A stretch of 64,000 nucleotides of DNA. Source: Buxus sempervirens. Taxonomy: Eukaryota > Streptophyta > Magnoliopsida > Buxales > Buxaceae. The notes beneath the pieces are model-generated. The model worked only from the letters and a program-made list of their open reading frames with translations, did no database searches and was not told where the DNA came from. Below are positions 52,801 through 63,130 of the stretch, piece after piece (the first letter of the stretch is position 1; each line of letters begins with the position of its first letter). A program made the translations under genes and the position numbers. The stretch spans positions 1,736,001 to 1,800,000 of the forward strand of contig OX387184.1 in NCBI GenBank assembly GCA_947561395.2, given 5' to 3'.

Positions 52801-53548
52801 ATCTCGGTCTACAAAAATTGATACCTTCAGTCAGGTTATATGTGATTTAAATCATTTCTGAATGATTCAACCCAACTCCTCTTCAGTCGTCTTGTAACCC
52901 TTTTAAAACCTTCAACATGCATGCTCATGTACCATCTTCGTTTGACGTGTCCAAACCATCTTAAACTACTTTATTTTATGTTCCAACAGGGCTGCTCCTA
53001 GACTATCACAGAGACGTCGGATCCTTATTTTTTACTGTCATCCTACACATTCATCTGTGCCACACGAATCCTATCAATTTTTTGCTAAAGAGAGCAAGCC
53101 AGAATACTGTAAAGAAGACATATCAAACGCAGCAAGTTCAGACAATAATCCTTCAAAAGCATATTCCTATCTCTAAATCCAGCAAAAACGTGAAAATTAA
53201 AATTTAGAGTTCTTAGAAATCAAGGAAAAACATGAAAATTAAAATTTAACTGTCTTAGAAATTGAAAACTAAACAACAAGAAGCGAAACAAAAAGAAGGC
53301 TAGGGTTGGGATACAACAAGAAGCGAAACAAAAAGAAAGTTAGGGTTGGGATACCTAGTCGGAAGCCGATTAAAATGAGCCCACAACTCATCGTCAAACT
53401 CAGGAAGATTTGCCTCTTGGTTATTCAAGTCCTTGAGCCGACGAAGCACCTCGTTAAAAACCGCAAGTTTCTGTCTCTGCTGCCGAGGGTGTGTAGGAGA
53501 TGAATCAACACTTCTGCTGCTGCAACTCTCTGTATCTTCCATCGCCAT
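37819..53548 (-). CDS. STY46: ACT-domain dual-specificity protein kinase, STY8/17/46 type
   Basis: Raf-like soluble kinase; Arabidopsis STY8/17/46 phosphorylate Ser/Thr in chloroplast transit peptides in the cytosol. Sixteen exons: 53548-53355, 52605-52491, 51020-50920, 50727-50608, 49138-49084, 47499-47389, 45233-45183, 43363-43188, 43114-43007, 40797-40724, 40633-40458, 39006-38911, 38646-38566, 38444-38391, 38112-37978, 37902-37819. Total 576 aa, matching the family (about 570). Exon 1 starts [18 protein letters not shown]. The ACT domain (about 177-240) is in exons 5-7: [15 protein letters not shown] and [20 protein letters not shown]. The kinase domain starts [12 protein letters not shown]; it has the Lys of [27 protein letters not shown] and [20 protein letters not shown], so catalysis should be intact. 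The gene covers 15.7 kb because its introns carry LINE and LTR-like debris. STY46 is the closest by the N-terminus; STY8 or STY17 are not excluded. Confidence 0.93.
38131..38283. repeat. two tandem copies, about 75 bp, in the STY intron before exon 15
   Basis: TTTGCCATTAG-TTGCAAAGTAGAAGGT.C..TA and TGATGACAAAAACATATxCT occur twice in order, starting near 38131 and 38209. The second copy abuts sequence unlike the first. It is intronic. Confidence 0.8.
41418..41451. repeat. CATA/TA microsatellite in STY intron
   Basis: A run of CATA units grading into (TA)n. Confidence 0.85.
42400..42800 (+). mobile_element. possible LTR fragment (promoter/leader part) in STY intron 9
   Basis: Plus-strand sequence has GGTCTATAAATAAGGGG near 42629, then a pyrimidine-rich leader (AGTTTCTCTCTCATCTTCCT) and a U5-like end. 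The pattern resembles the U3-R-U5 of a copia-type LTR. Start TG and end CA with a target duplication could not be placed, so this is a weak call. Confidence 0.3.
43860..44100. repeat. TC microsatellites in STY intron 7
   Basis: (CT)n runs at about 43877-43892 and 44048-44064, with a poly-T tract at about 44090-44102. They are intronic; no function can be read. Confidence 0.75.
45930..46720 (-). mobile_element. LINE fragment (end of the reverse transcriptase ORF) in STY intron 6
   Basis: The minus strand encodes pieces of the C-terminal part of a plant L1-type ORF2: [15 protein letters not shown], then [11 protein letters not shown], then [32 protein letters not shown] and RGRPKKIWM. Stops and frame changes separate the pieces. 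It is a dead, 5'-truncated copy within the kinase gene, in the same orientation as the gene. Confidence 0.75.
52820..53075 (-). mobile_element. second LINE remnant in STY intron 1
   Basis: The minus strand reads [17 protein letters not shown] and, one frame away, [11 protein letters not shown] and [15 protein letters not shown]: the same C-terminal region of LINE ORF2 as in the other copy, more decayed and frameshifted. Confidence 0.6.
53274..53353. repeat. 40-bp tandem duplication at the STY exon 1 splice donor
   Basis: CAACAAGAAGCGAAACAAAA and the rest of a 40-base unit ending TTGGGATA occurs twice, at 53274-53313 and 53314-53353, directly against the end of exon 1 (53355). Both copies keep GTATCCCAACC on the coding strand, the sequence used as the real donor. 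Confidence 0.85.
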
Positions 53549-54869
53549 TAGAACGGAATACCTTAATCCAGGAGAGAAGCTCTATATCCCTCTCTCTTTA
53601 AGATCCGTAACTAACACAGAACACGAGACAAAAACAGATGAGCAATGACCGTCATGGCTAACACGTGAAACCGATCAGAGAACCGGTGAAACAACAACGG
53701 AGATGCATATAATTGAATAAAAGAAGAGATAAAGACGAAACGAATATTATTAACTTAAAGAAGCAAATTTTCCTGTCCGTAGTTCCTTGCTTTAAACTAC
53801 AAAATCTTCTCTTTCCTCCGGTCAGAGAAAGTAGAAGAAAGTCTGTGCTCTTGTTTTCCGGAGGATTCGACCTTGCCAGTTGGCGAAGTTTCCTCTCTCA
53901 TGTCCGATTTCGTTTGCCAGGGTGTTTAACGGCGTAGTGCGCACCCGTCCGACGTGGATCCTACGAACCCTTCTTATCGGTTTGAAATCGTCTGCTGCCT
54001 TTGATTGCAGCTGTCCTTGCTGCTTGACTGAGATATTGACACATTTAACATCTATCGGTTGCAGTTTTTTTCTTTTTAAAATGTTAAAAAAAACTTTTTT
54101 ATGAAAAATATCCAACCGTGAGATGCTATACATGGCAGCATCTCACGGTGGCTGCATGAAAAGCGGCAGACGATGTCTTCCCCTTCTTATCCACCTGTTA
54201 AGGAGACCGTTTCATTTGGAGCCACCTAGTGATTCCAGCATGAAACTAGTAGATGGATGGCACTTCTCAATAGTAGGGCCCATACCCCAAAATGCATCAC
54301 AGCCGGTGGTTTCCCTGAACCACTGGATTTTGGATCTAGAAGAAATGCTCACCCTACTAACGACGACCAATGAGCCGAGCTATCACGCCGCGCATGAGCC
54401 AAGAGTTCACGATCCTGAGCCCATTGGCTTTGCAAAGAGACCGTTTCACGCCAGTACCGCATTTCCTAACGAAACAAGCATGTCCATTTCACGCTGGTAC
54501 CACCAAGTGAGATCATTTCTGTAATTTCAAATCATTAGTATAGTAACGTTAAAACACGATAGTTAATTATTAATTTGATAACAGTCTCATTGCAAATCAT
54601 TTCTGTAATTTTAAATTATTATTACAGTAACGTTAAAACACGACAATTAATTATTAATTTGATTATAGTAATTTCCATGGCTGTGAAATGGTTGAAGTGA
54701 GCTGTGAGTTAGGTAGATCGAAGGTCGTAACTTTGAAGAAGGCTTGGGCTCGTTAAAAAATTTTTGGGCTTATTATAATTGTGAGATCTTGGAATCTAGA
54801 TTGCTGGGTAAGAGAGAGTGAAAATTTATTAATAAATTCTAAAACAACCCTTACACATTATTGTCAAGA
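53549..54869. promoter_or_regulatory. STY upstream region and spacer
   Basis: 53549-53950 is the presumed promoter and leader of the kinase gene. A plus-strand ORF of 133 codons at 54123-54524 has no recognisable feature. 54512-54668 is a two-copy tandem repeat. Confidence 0.45.
54512..54668. repeat. 84-bp tandem duplication
   Basis: ATCATTTCTGTAATTT.AAAT and GTAACGTTAAAACACGA recur with a period of 84 bases at 54512 and 54596, with about 10 percent divergence. Confidence 0.85.
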
Positions 54870-54899
54870 CTAGCGGAGTGCACGTGCAGTACTGCACGT
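54870..54899 (-). other. Helitron 3' terminus: palindrome plus CTAG
   Basis: ACGTGCAGTACTGCACGT (54882-54899) equals its own reverse complement. In Helitrons such a hairpin about 8-12 bases from CTRR marks the rolling-circle end point. Confidence 0.8.
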
Positions 54900-57800
54900 A
54901 TGTTATTTGGAAGTTGGTGAAATCCATGTGTCTAATTTTTCCCTTGGAAGAAGTTTATGATTGAGTTTATTTTAGAGATTGTATATAAAATTGATGTTGT
55001 TTTTGTTTACGGGAAATTTATCAAAAAAGAAAAGAGAAAGCAAGAAATAAAATAAGATAAGTAAAATAAAATCCCAACATTGTTTAGAAGCAATAACGCA
55101 CAATGCCTTGGAAACTAAATTGGGCTACTTACAGAAAAAAATGAGCGAGACCACACTTGAATCCTATCACATGATAGCAATTTTTGAAAGTATATAATCA
55201 ATCGAGTTGTTGAAAGAGCACCAGTAGAATGAGGTGTACCCATTTTTGGAAACATGTTTATAGTACACTAATTTTAAAAAAAAGGAAAAGCAATGAATGT
55301 GGATACAAAGAATACTCCGTCCAGCTACAAAACATTTTTTTGTAGCAATTTCCATATATATCAAGTAAATTTTCATATGTGGTCTAACCCTTCTTAGCTG
55401 AAGCTCTATTCATCAATTTTTTCAGCTGCTTCTCAGTAAAAAAAATCAAATAAACAAAACGTGATTTCAACCCTTTTAAACGCCACAACTGCTTCTCATC
55501 AAATAGGGAAAAAAAAGGGGAGGAAAAGGTTGCTTAGCACTCAAGGAAACAGATATTGAGAAGAAACCTGGGAATGTCCATAGCACCATGTTACCAACGT
55601 AATTGTGTAAAAGAGATCATAAACTCAGCGTCCTTCATTAGTTGATAACTTGATATAGGAACATTAATCATGTCAATCTATTGAGTAGGCAATCTCCTAG
55701 GCAAGGATGCCTACCTTGTAAAAGGGCATTCAATTTACTGCTAATGCCAACATATTGTTCTGGCATGTGGTTTATATGCATCTGAGAATGAGTAATTGGA
55801 GAAAACCAAGGAAAATCGAAATGTCTATAAGCATAAAATAATTCTGCTGAACATGAAAACCTAATTGACAAAGATCAATTTAATCACTCTTGAAGTATGA
55901 GAAAGGAAATTTGAAAGCATGAGCAGATAAACCTCAATGTCATAAAATGAGGGCAAAAAACACAATGTTTAAAACTTAAAAGGTAGGCCACCGGTGAAAC
56001 CTTGGTTATACAAAAGACTTGAAAGTAACCAGGTTTCTACAGGTGTGTTCACAGAAAATAGCAGCATCACTCAGAGGATAAACTCCTTGAGAAAAATCTA
56101 TTAAAAAATCATTTTCAACATGGTAATAGTAACTTAAAAAAAATACCAACATGAAAAGGAGGAGATGTGTTTCTATAATTTACTTGGAACAGTTATTATC
56201 CATTTGAAAGATCGAAAGCCGCATCATTCAGCATTGCAAAATCTCAACAACATTGCAGAAGTTCTATATATCAAAACTGTAAACTTGATCAAGTTAATTC
56301 GATGAGTAGTTGGACGAAATGGATTAATATATCAGAACGACATAATACCCTCGACCTGGAGCACCTGCATATAGTGCTTTTGGACACAACAGTCTGACCT
56401 CGATTCCGAACAGAGCAAAACCAAAATCAAAGAAAAATTCCAAAAAATAACTGCCATTGGAAAACTCAAATTTGACTGCATTGCCTTCATCACTAACAGG
56501 TATCTTGATAAGCCTTGTTACACGAACTCACAGAACCAAATAGTTGGAATATCACCGACATCTGAAAAATAGCAAACTGGACCACAGAAAAATGTGCAAA
56601 GTATGCAGAAAAAGAATAATCTAACATACACTATACAATATTGCAAAGTTGATAGTAATTGTTAACGTTGTCTGTTATTCCCAGCTTACTACATCTCCAC
56701 TACTTAAATGGTAGCTTCATACTTCCACTTATTGAATAGGCCAGTTCCAAAAGGTGAAACAGGGTACTAAAACATCATGGTTTGTGAATAACCTGGAATT
56801 TAATAAACACCAATAGTCAGAGCTTCAAGGATATGTTACCATCATACAATCACAATCTATTGTTAGTGCCAATTAAGCAATGGATATAGTTAAGACAGTT
56901 CAATATATCATCACAAACAAAACAACATGAAGTCAAAGAGTTATAGTTTCTGTGGTTGCTAATATGCCCTTATAATTTAGCTTCATCAAGTATGGAAGCA
57001 TGAAATTTGTATCAGTCAGAAATAAAGCAAACAATGATACTTGATGATGCAAAATAGATTAGAAGAACAATGTACCTAGAGCACCTTACCAGTGACATTT
57101 ATAACAATTTCTTATAAATCTGATTTTTTGGTTTCCTCATTTTACTGAGTAACTTGTACATGCTCATCAGACATGCTTTCTACATGTAACAATTAATGAT
57201 ATGAAGTGCTTCTTTGTGACAACATAACATTGTTAAGCTGTATGCAGCAATTCATAAAACTACAAAATGCATAATACTTATCAATGTACACATAATCTGC
57301 ACAAACAAAATGTACAATCACCATATCAGTACATGCTGAATCTGGATAATATGATAATATAAGCCATGAATAATCCAAATTGTCCATCATAAGGAAATGA
57401 TAAAGTTGGCAGAAGAAAATTATATAGCAAATAGATACTAAAGAAGACAATAAAGAAGCTAAAAGTTTCACCACATCCGTTTCATGGATAAAGAATTTGT
57501 TGATAAGAAGAAAAAATTACTCAATGCAATAGAAATGAAAAATACATTTCATAAATGTGAAGACTACGTAATTAAGATACCTGAATCTGTAAATATGGCC
57601 TTTGTGCTTGGTTACACTGGCAGGTATAAACTTTTTGAGCTAGAATGTTTTGGATTTTGAAGGAGCATCAGTAGCACACCATTGGATGTTGATATGACTG
57701 CCATGAGGGCGAATTGATGATGTAACAAAATGCACTTGTACAGCAAATGGACTGACACTAATATATTACATTATTTACATCTTTACCTGATAGATAAAAG

Positions 57801-57907
57801 ATAGGGGGAAAATTACGCAACAATATAAAGAAGTACAAATTTTTTTTTGATGAAATGTAGTAAAACTATCATGAGAAATCATACTTACACAATGTATCAT
57901 GTTATTC

Positions 57908-58312
57908 TCATGGCCAAGGACGCCAGGATCCCGTTCGTTGAGGACTTTCCTCTGTAGAACCATAGCATTGTAATACCATATCTACAAATGTACACCACGG
58001 AGGAGTCGCGCCCTGCAATATCATTTTTGATGTTATACGCCACCACTCACTTGCGTCTCCCTGTAACATGATGCTTGCCAAAATAGTCTTGTAAACCTCC
58101 GAACATCTCATGCGCATCAAAATATGATCAAGAATCCGAATCCATTCATCAACAGTGAGCACATTTTCCGTAGCTCCACTAAAGGTTGGAGGCATTTTAT
58201 CCAAAAATAGCCTCAACTGCTCGAACCCAGGGTGGGGGGGACGACAATGAGTCCTCGTGGCATAACTGGATGATGCTTTGCACTGTCCCTTTAGATCCTT
58301 ATTAGTTGGCAT
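57908..58312 (-). CDS. gypsy-type gag-like ORF carried by the Helitron
   Basis: 134 codons starting MPTNKDLKGQCKASSS, then FLDKMPPTFSGATENVLTVD, EWIRILDHILMRMRCSEVYK and ASIMLQGDASEWWRITSK. This is the start and core of the plant Retrotrans_gag domain (the PP.F.G....A..W...I..IF.....C...K...A...L.G.A..WW pattern). The C-terminal half of gag, the zinc knuckle, protease and RT are absent; the frame ends in unrelated residues soon after VDMVLQCYG. It starts about 150 bases downstream of the RepHel stop, same strand. A GT/AG pair (donor near 57982, acceptor near 57966) might extend it by splicing. It is probably a captured retrotransposon piece; whether it is expressed or domesticated is unknown. 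Confidence 0.65.
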   Translation of the reverse strand: MPTNKDLKGQCKASSSYATRTHCRPPHPGFEQLRLFLDKMPPTFSGATENVLTVDEWIRILDHILMRMRCSEVYKTILASIMLQGDASEWWRITSKMILQGATPPWCTFVDMVLQCYGSTEESPQRTGSWRPWP

Positions 58313-58463
58313 TGTCCTAAAAGGTCAAAGAACCAGGTAAGTAACTAAAAATACATTTCTAAAAATGAACTTAAAAAGTTTGTACATTTCAATTAATGTG
58401 CATTTACATTTGTAGTACTACACGTGCATTCTGCATGCCGTAATTGATAAAAGTTGCATACCT

Positions 58464-61400
58464 TCAGTGACCTTCCATATGATTGAGTAGAACTTCTTTG
58501 TAGACAACATTCCTTGTGTAAGTTCCAATTTGTCGTTCTATTTTTCCTTTCTTAACCATGACTTTGGTACTATTCTTTGAAACTCCACGGGACAATGCAA
58601 CATAAAGTTGTCCATGACTAAAAACATTAGCAGACAAATATACGCCGACATGTGGTATGGTTTGTCCCTGGGCTTTATTAATTGTAAGTGCGAAGCTCAA
58701 CCGAACAGGAAATTGCTTCCTTATTAAGGTGAAAGGCAACTGAATGTTCTCAGATGTTCTCAGAGGTATTCGTGGTAGGAAGACCCGTGTTCCAATAAAA
58801 TGACCAGTAACAATTTCTGCATCAATTAGGTTTCGCTGGAATCCCCGGCATAGCATCCTTGCCCCATTGCAAAGGCCAATTTTCGGATCAATGTTTCTCA
58901 ATAAAATGATTGGCGATCCCAGCTTCAACCGTAGTTTATGAGGAGGTAATCCACCTGGTGCGATTGAGTTAAGAAACTCTTGTTGATACAGGTTTTGAGT
59001 ATCATCTTCAACTGTGTCGTATGAGTGGTACACGATTTCTTCTCCTGGAAATACAGAAATGACAGCTTCATTAAATCGCTCCACACATTCATTTGTTGGG
59101 GCTAATACAGCCCTTTCTGTCATGTAAGCACGATCTTGTGCATTGCTAGTCAAAGATGGGAAGATGGAAGCAATTAGAGCTGACATTTCCTCGTTATCGC
59201 TCCAAGGGATTACCATGTCTTCAGGAATTCTGACGAAGTTGTCATCCAAAGTTGGCTCGAGCCCCTCACCAATTCTCAATAAGAACTCTGAAAATTGAGG
59301 ATCAGTTACGGCACGCATATTTTCGGTCAAGTGAATGATTTGTACATCTGCCCAAATTTGTGACCTAATAATGCATGCATTGACTGTTTCTGAACGTGTC
59401 CCACGCGGAACTACAGGAAGAACTTGTCTTAAATCTCCGCCCAGAATAACAATCTTACCTCCAAAAGGATGGTCAACACCAATGAGATCTCTAAGCGTCC
59501 TATCTAAAGCCTCAAATGCATGTCTATGTGTCATTGTAGCTTCATCCCAGATAATAGCAGATGCACGACGCAACAATTCAGCCAATTCAGATTGTTTGCT
59601 TATCGTACAAAAAGAAGCACTGGTTAATCGAATTGGGATCTTAAATCTTGAATGCGCCGTACGACCTCCTGGAAGTATCATTGCAGCAATTCCTGATGTA
59701 GCAGTTGCGAGACATATTTTATGCTCTTTTCTAAGAGTTGCTAGTACTGCACGATATAAGAATGTTTTTCCTGTTCCACCAGGACCATCGATAAAGAATA
59801 CCGAGGCATTGGCTTGGTGCACAGCGTCGATAATCTTATCAAATGCATATCTTTGTCCACGATTCAATGCAGACACAGCAACCAAATCTTCTTCGGATAC
59901 AGAGATTGCTTCTTCTTCATATATCATTCTCTGATTTGTCATTCCTTCTTGACCATCGTCATGAAATGCAGGTAAGTCATATTCAAATACAGATTTTGCA
60001 TACTGTCGCAACACATCATTAATTTCACTTAGAAGACGATTTGTAACAGATGCGGTGTTTCCACGGCTTGATGAACCGAAATCTTCAGTTAAGTAGGGAT
60101 AAAACTCATCCCAAAGTTGACGCACACCTGTAGGCTCACAATAAACTAAGATTGTTGCGAACAGTCTACGCAGTGCCGTAGGCATATGTACACTCGAAGC
60201 CTCTTGCAAACAATCTCTAATGCTATGATCACTTTCTAGCAGTCCCATTTGCTCAGCCGCTTGCTTGAATGACGAACATATATTCCCATGAACAGTTAGG
60301 AGATCATCAAATGATGTTGGTCCTCTAACATGATTTAGAAGGATGCGTAAATAATATCGTTCACCTTCTACTGGAGAAACTGTATATATCCTTCCTACTA
60401 CACGTTGTGTAGTACATCTTCTTCTCCAACATTTTTGTCCTTGCATCCATCGGTATTTTTCTGGAAATTCACGGTATAATGACGATTGAGCTTCTGCATC
60501 TGTTGAATTTTTATGGAAAAATTCAGTAAGCATCGTTCTTGATAAGTTCTCATCGGATAAAACAGCTTCAATAGGCTGATGACTATAATATGTCACTTGC
60601 TGCCTATTGGGAAGGTGAATCTGCATTGCGTAAACAGAAGGATATATCTTTGAGGTTGGGAACTTAAAAATCCTCCACATGGCCTCCTGTGGGCAAACCC
60701 AACGTGCATCAACGAACTGCATTATTCCATCATTATAAGAATTGATTCTAGGACGAACTGCCATTGTTACACGATCTGGACCCTTGTGAATGTACTTGTA
60801 CAGATACTTAACTGATTTGATGCTCGAGCAAATTTCAACATTGAGGTGACAGTTGTACTTCTTCAAGAGCCAAGGATTATAAGGTACAACCCATCTGTTG
60901 TCAAGTTGATAGCTATTTCTTGTAACAAAAAATCCGTTATCACGTCTTCTGTAAATTGGATATGAGTCATTGCCTTGCATTGTTGAATGTGAAAATTGAC
61001 GTGGATAACCTTTGCTACACTTGCCATCCCTCATACATGAGCACCTTGAATTAAGCTGTCCGCACGGGCCATGAAGCATATGTCGTGAAACTGCAACATG
61101 TAAACTGGGTTCGATATTTGCATCAGGAATTTCAGCTCGTACAACACCATCGTAGAGATCAAGATTATTGAGTTTATCAGTCTCAGCCATAATGATCAGC
61201 ATGTATACGTGAGGAAGGCCTCGTTTTTGAAATTCAATGACGTGAACATGTGCAATTACGACACCAAGTACCTTTCTGTCTAAAACGTCCTTCTTGAGTT
61301 CTTCACACTTTGCACGGAATATCCTTGTTGTTAAATCAGGACGATCCTGGGCTGTTTGGCCTGGAAGGAGATCTCTCGTTATTTCATCCCATGTTGGATT

Positions 61401-63130
61401 GCATGTCATTGTGATGAATAAGTCTGGCTTGCCGTATCTCTGGACTAAAGCCATTGCATCTTGATAACGATGGTACTTATCCCTTGGACTCCCAATGTAA
61501 GAAGAAGGAAGAATGATGCGTCGTCCAACATTGCCTAAGGGAAATTTAATTATGCAAGGCCTAAAATATCATGTAGTGTTTTTTAAGGAAAATTTTCTAA
61601 ATATACCTGCTATAGTTTCACCAGCTTGCAGTGAATCTTGTAAGCCTTGATACAATTCTGCGCGTATGGTATTTTGATTGTCCCGAATATACCGCAGCTT
61701 CTGGGTTTCAATCTTAACCCAGTTGTCAACTACATATTGTTGCAGCAGACGTCCTCCTCGCAATAGTAATGACTCATATCCATTCCGTATCTAGGTAAAT
61801 TTTTAATGCAATTAGTGGTATGGATGCAACAATATGTGTGAAACACAAATGTTAGCAAGTAGATGATAATGTACCTGAAGCTTATGAGCATAGAAAGCTC
61901 GACAGCTAATGTTTTGGCCATTGTATGTCGATGTGTTTACATCCCAACCATAACTTCCATAAGGTAATAGAAGTGGATACTGTAATGGATCATAATAGCC
62001 TGTGGTATCTGGTACATTTTCCAACATATCTCCGTGTGTTTGTACGATGATATCCCGTCGTGCGCATTCAGATAAATTATCGACTCCAATAATTATTGCT
62101 GCGACTTGCGAAGCATTCGGCATTGTGTATTGGTGTTGTGCAGGGCGCAGCTCCTTAATGAGAAGCCGACAATCTGGCAAATCTTGACGCATTCCCAATT
62201 GTCGGAAAATATGCACGAATGGGTTGTGCCGATTAAGGATGTGTTGGATCTTTTCAACCAACAATATATCCACGGAGTTGTTTTCCAACATTCGATGATC
62301 CATTTCGTGCTCAGTGTCATAAATATAAAGTTGCAGATATCTAGGTCTACAACCTTGTTGTGGTAATAAACTTCCAACTTTATGGTATATTGAACCATGA
62401 GCTCGAAACGTGTAAATACCATGTTGAGCGTTGGCTAGGTTCTCATCTATTTGAACTCCCATTGACGTGAATGCAAACAAATGGTTCAAGATACGAATGT
62501 TTTTCCGAAAGTTTAAACCTTCGGGGCCTTGATCCGCATAGATATGTAATAATTCTGCCGGTACAGGAACATATGGCAATCTTATCTTTCCACTTGCACA
62601 ACATAGCTCCATCTTTTCATACTTAAATAGCTTAGCGCCACAATATGCACAGAAATTTCCTTCAGGTAACACGTCAATGTGCAAAGTGTTGTTATCCATG
62701 AAGTCCCTTGCACAGTTTTGCACTGTTCGGCGGCGTCTACGTTGCAAAGGAACATCATTGGGGAGTGAAGTTTCTTGAACTGTGGAACCAGAAGCGCCTG
62801 TGTTGCATAATTTAAGTATTGTTAATGTGAGCAAGTAGATAATATGCGTTGAGGAAATATTTTTAACGTACCACTACGTATTTCAATAGGCAGACTGGGG
62901 CCACCTTCTGTTGACGTGTGAGATTCTTCCAAATTAAAATCTGGCTGTTGTGCAATTGAACGTGCCTGACGTCTTACATGGCTCAAGCGAAGGATACGTC
63001 CAGTATTGCTTGTTGTAGGTATTGATATAGAGTGACGGCTAGCTCGATTCACATTCGTAAATCTTCTGCTCGAAGGGTTAAAGGTGGTGGGGTTGATCGA
63101 GACAGCTGGAAGATGTTGGCTTCGAACCAT
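58464..63130 (-). CDS. Helitron RepHel transposase (HUH endonuclease plus Pif1-type helicase)
   Basis: Catalyses rolling-circle transposition: Rep nicks and joins DNA, and the helicase unwinds it. Exons are 63130-62872, 62797-61875, 61790-61607 and 61534-58464; the frame closes at 1478 aa without stops. N-terminal zinc-finger-like region: CAYCGAKLFKYEKMELCCAS. Helitron_like_N domain: ALVQRYGKPDLFITMTCNP. The Rep HUH site is RGLPHVYMLI, so the second His (residue about 566, codon 61205-61203) is Tyr. The two-Tyr motif is intact (KSVKYLYKYIHKGPDR). Helicase: GPGGTGKT (about residue 1038), IIWDEATM, GGDLRQVLPV, and near the C-terminus LTINKAQGQTI and HGQLYVALSR. Full length and open frame suggest a young copy. 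The HUH change may have disabled it, or HVH a few residues earlier (AHVHVIEFQ) may matter. Start chosen as the first ATG in frame. Confidence 0.92.

Noticed and set aside
54123..54524. 133-codon plus-strand ORF
   Set aside because: No recognisable family, no clear leader or splice partners; kept only as a note in the spacer entry.
59335..59934. 199-codon plus-strand ORF
   Set aside because: It lies antisense to the helicase part of the RepHel gene and has no family features of its own; it is a shadow of that frame.
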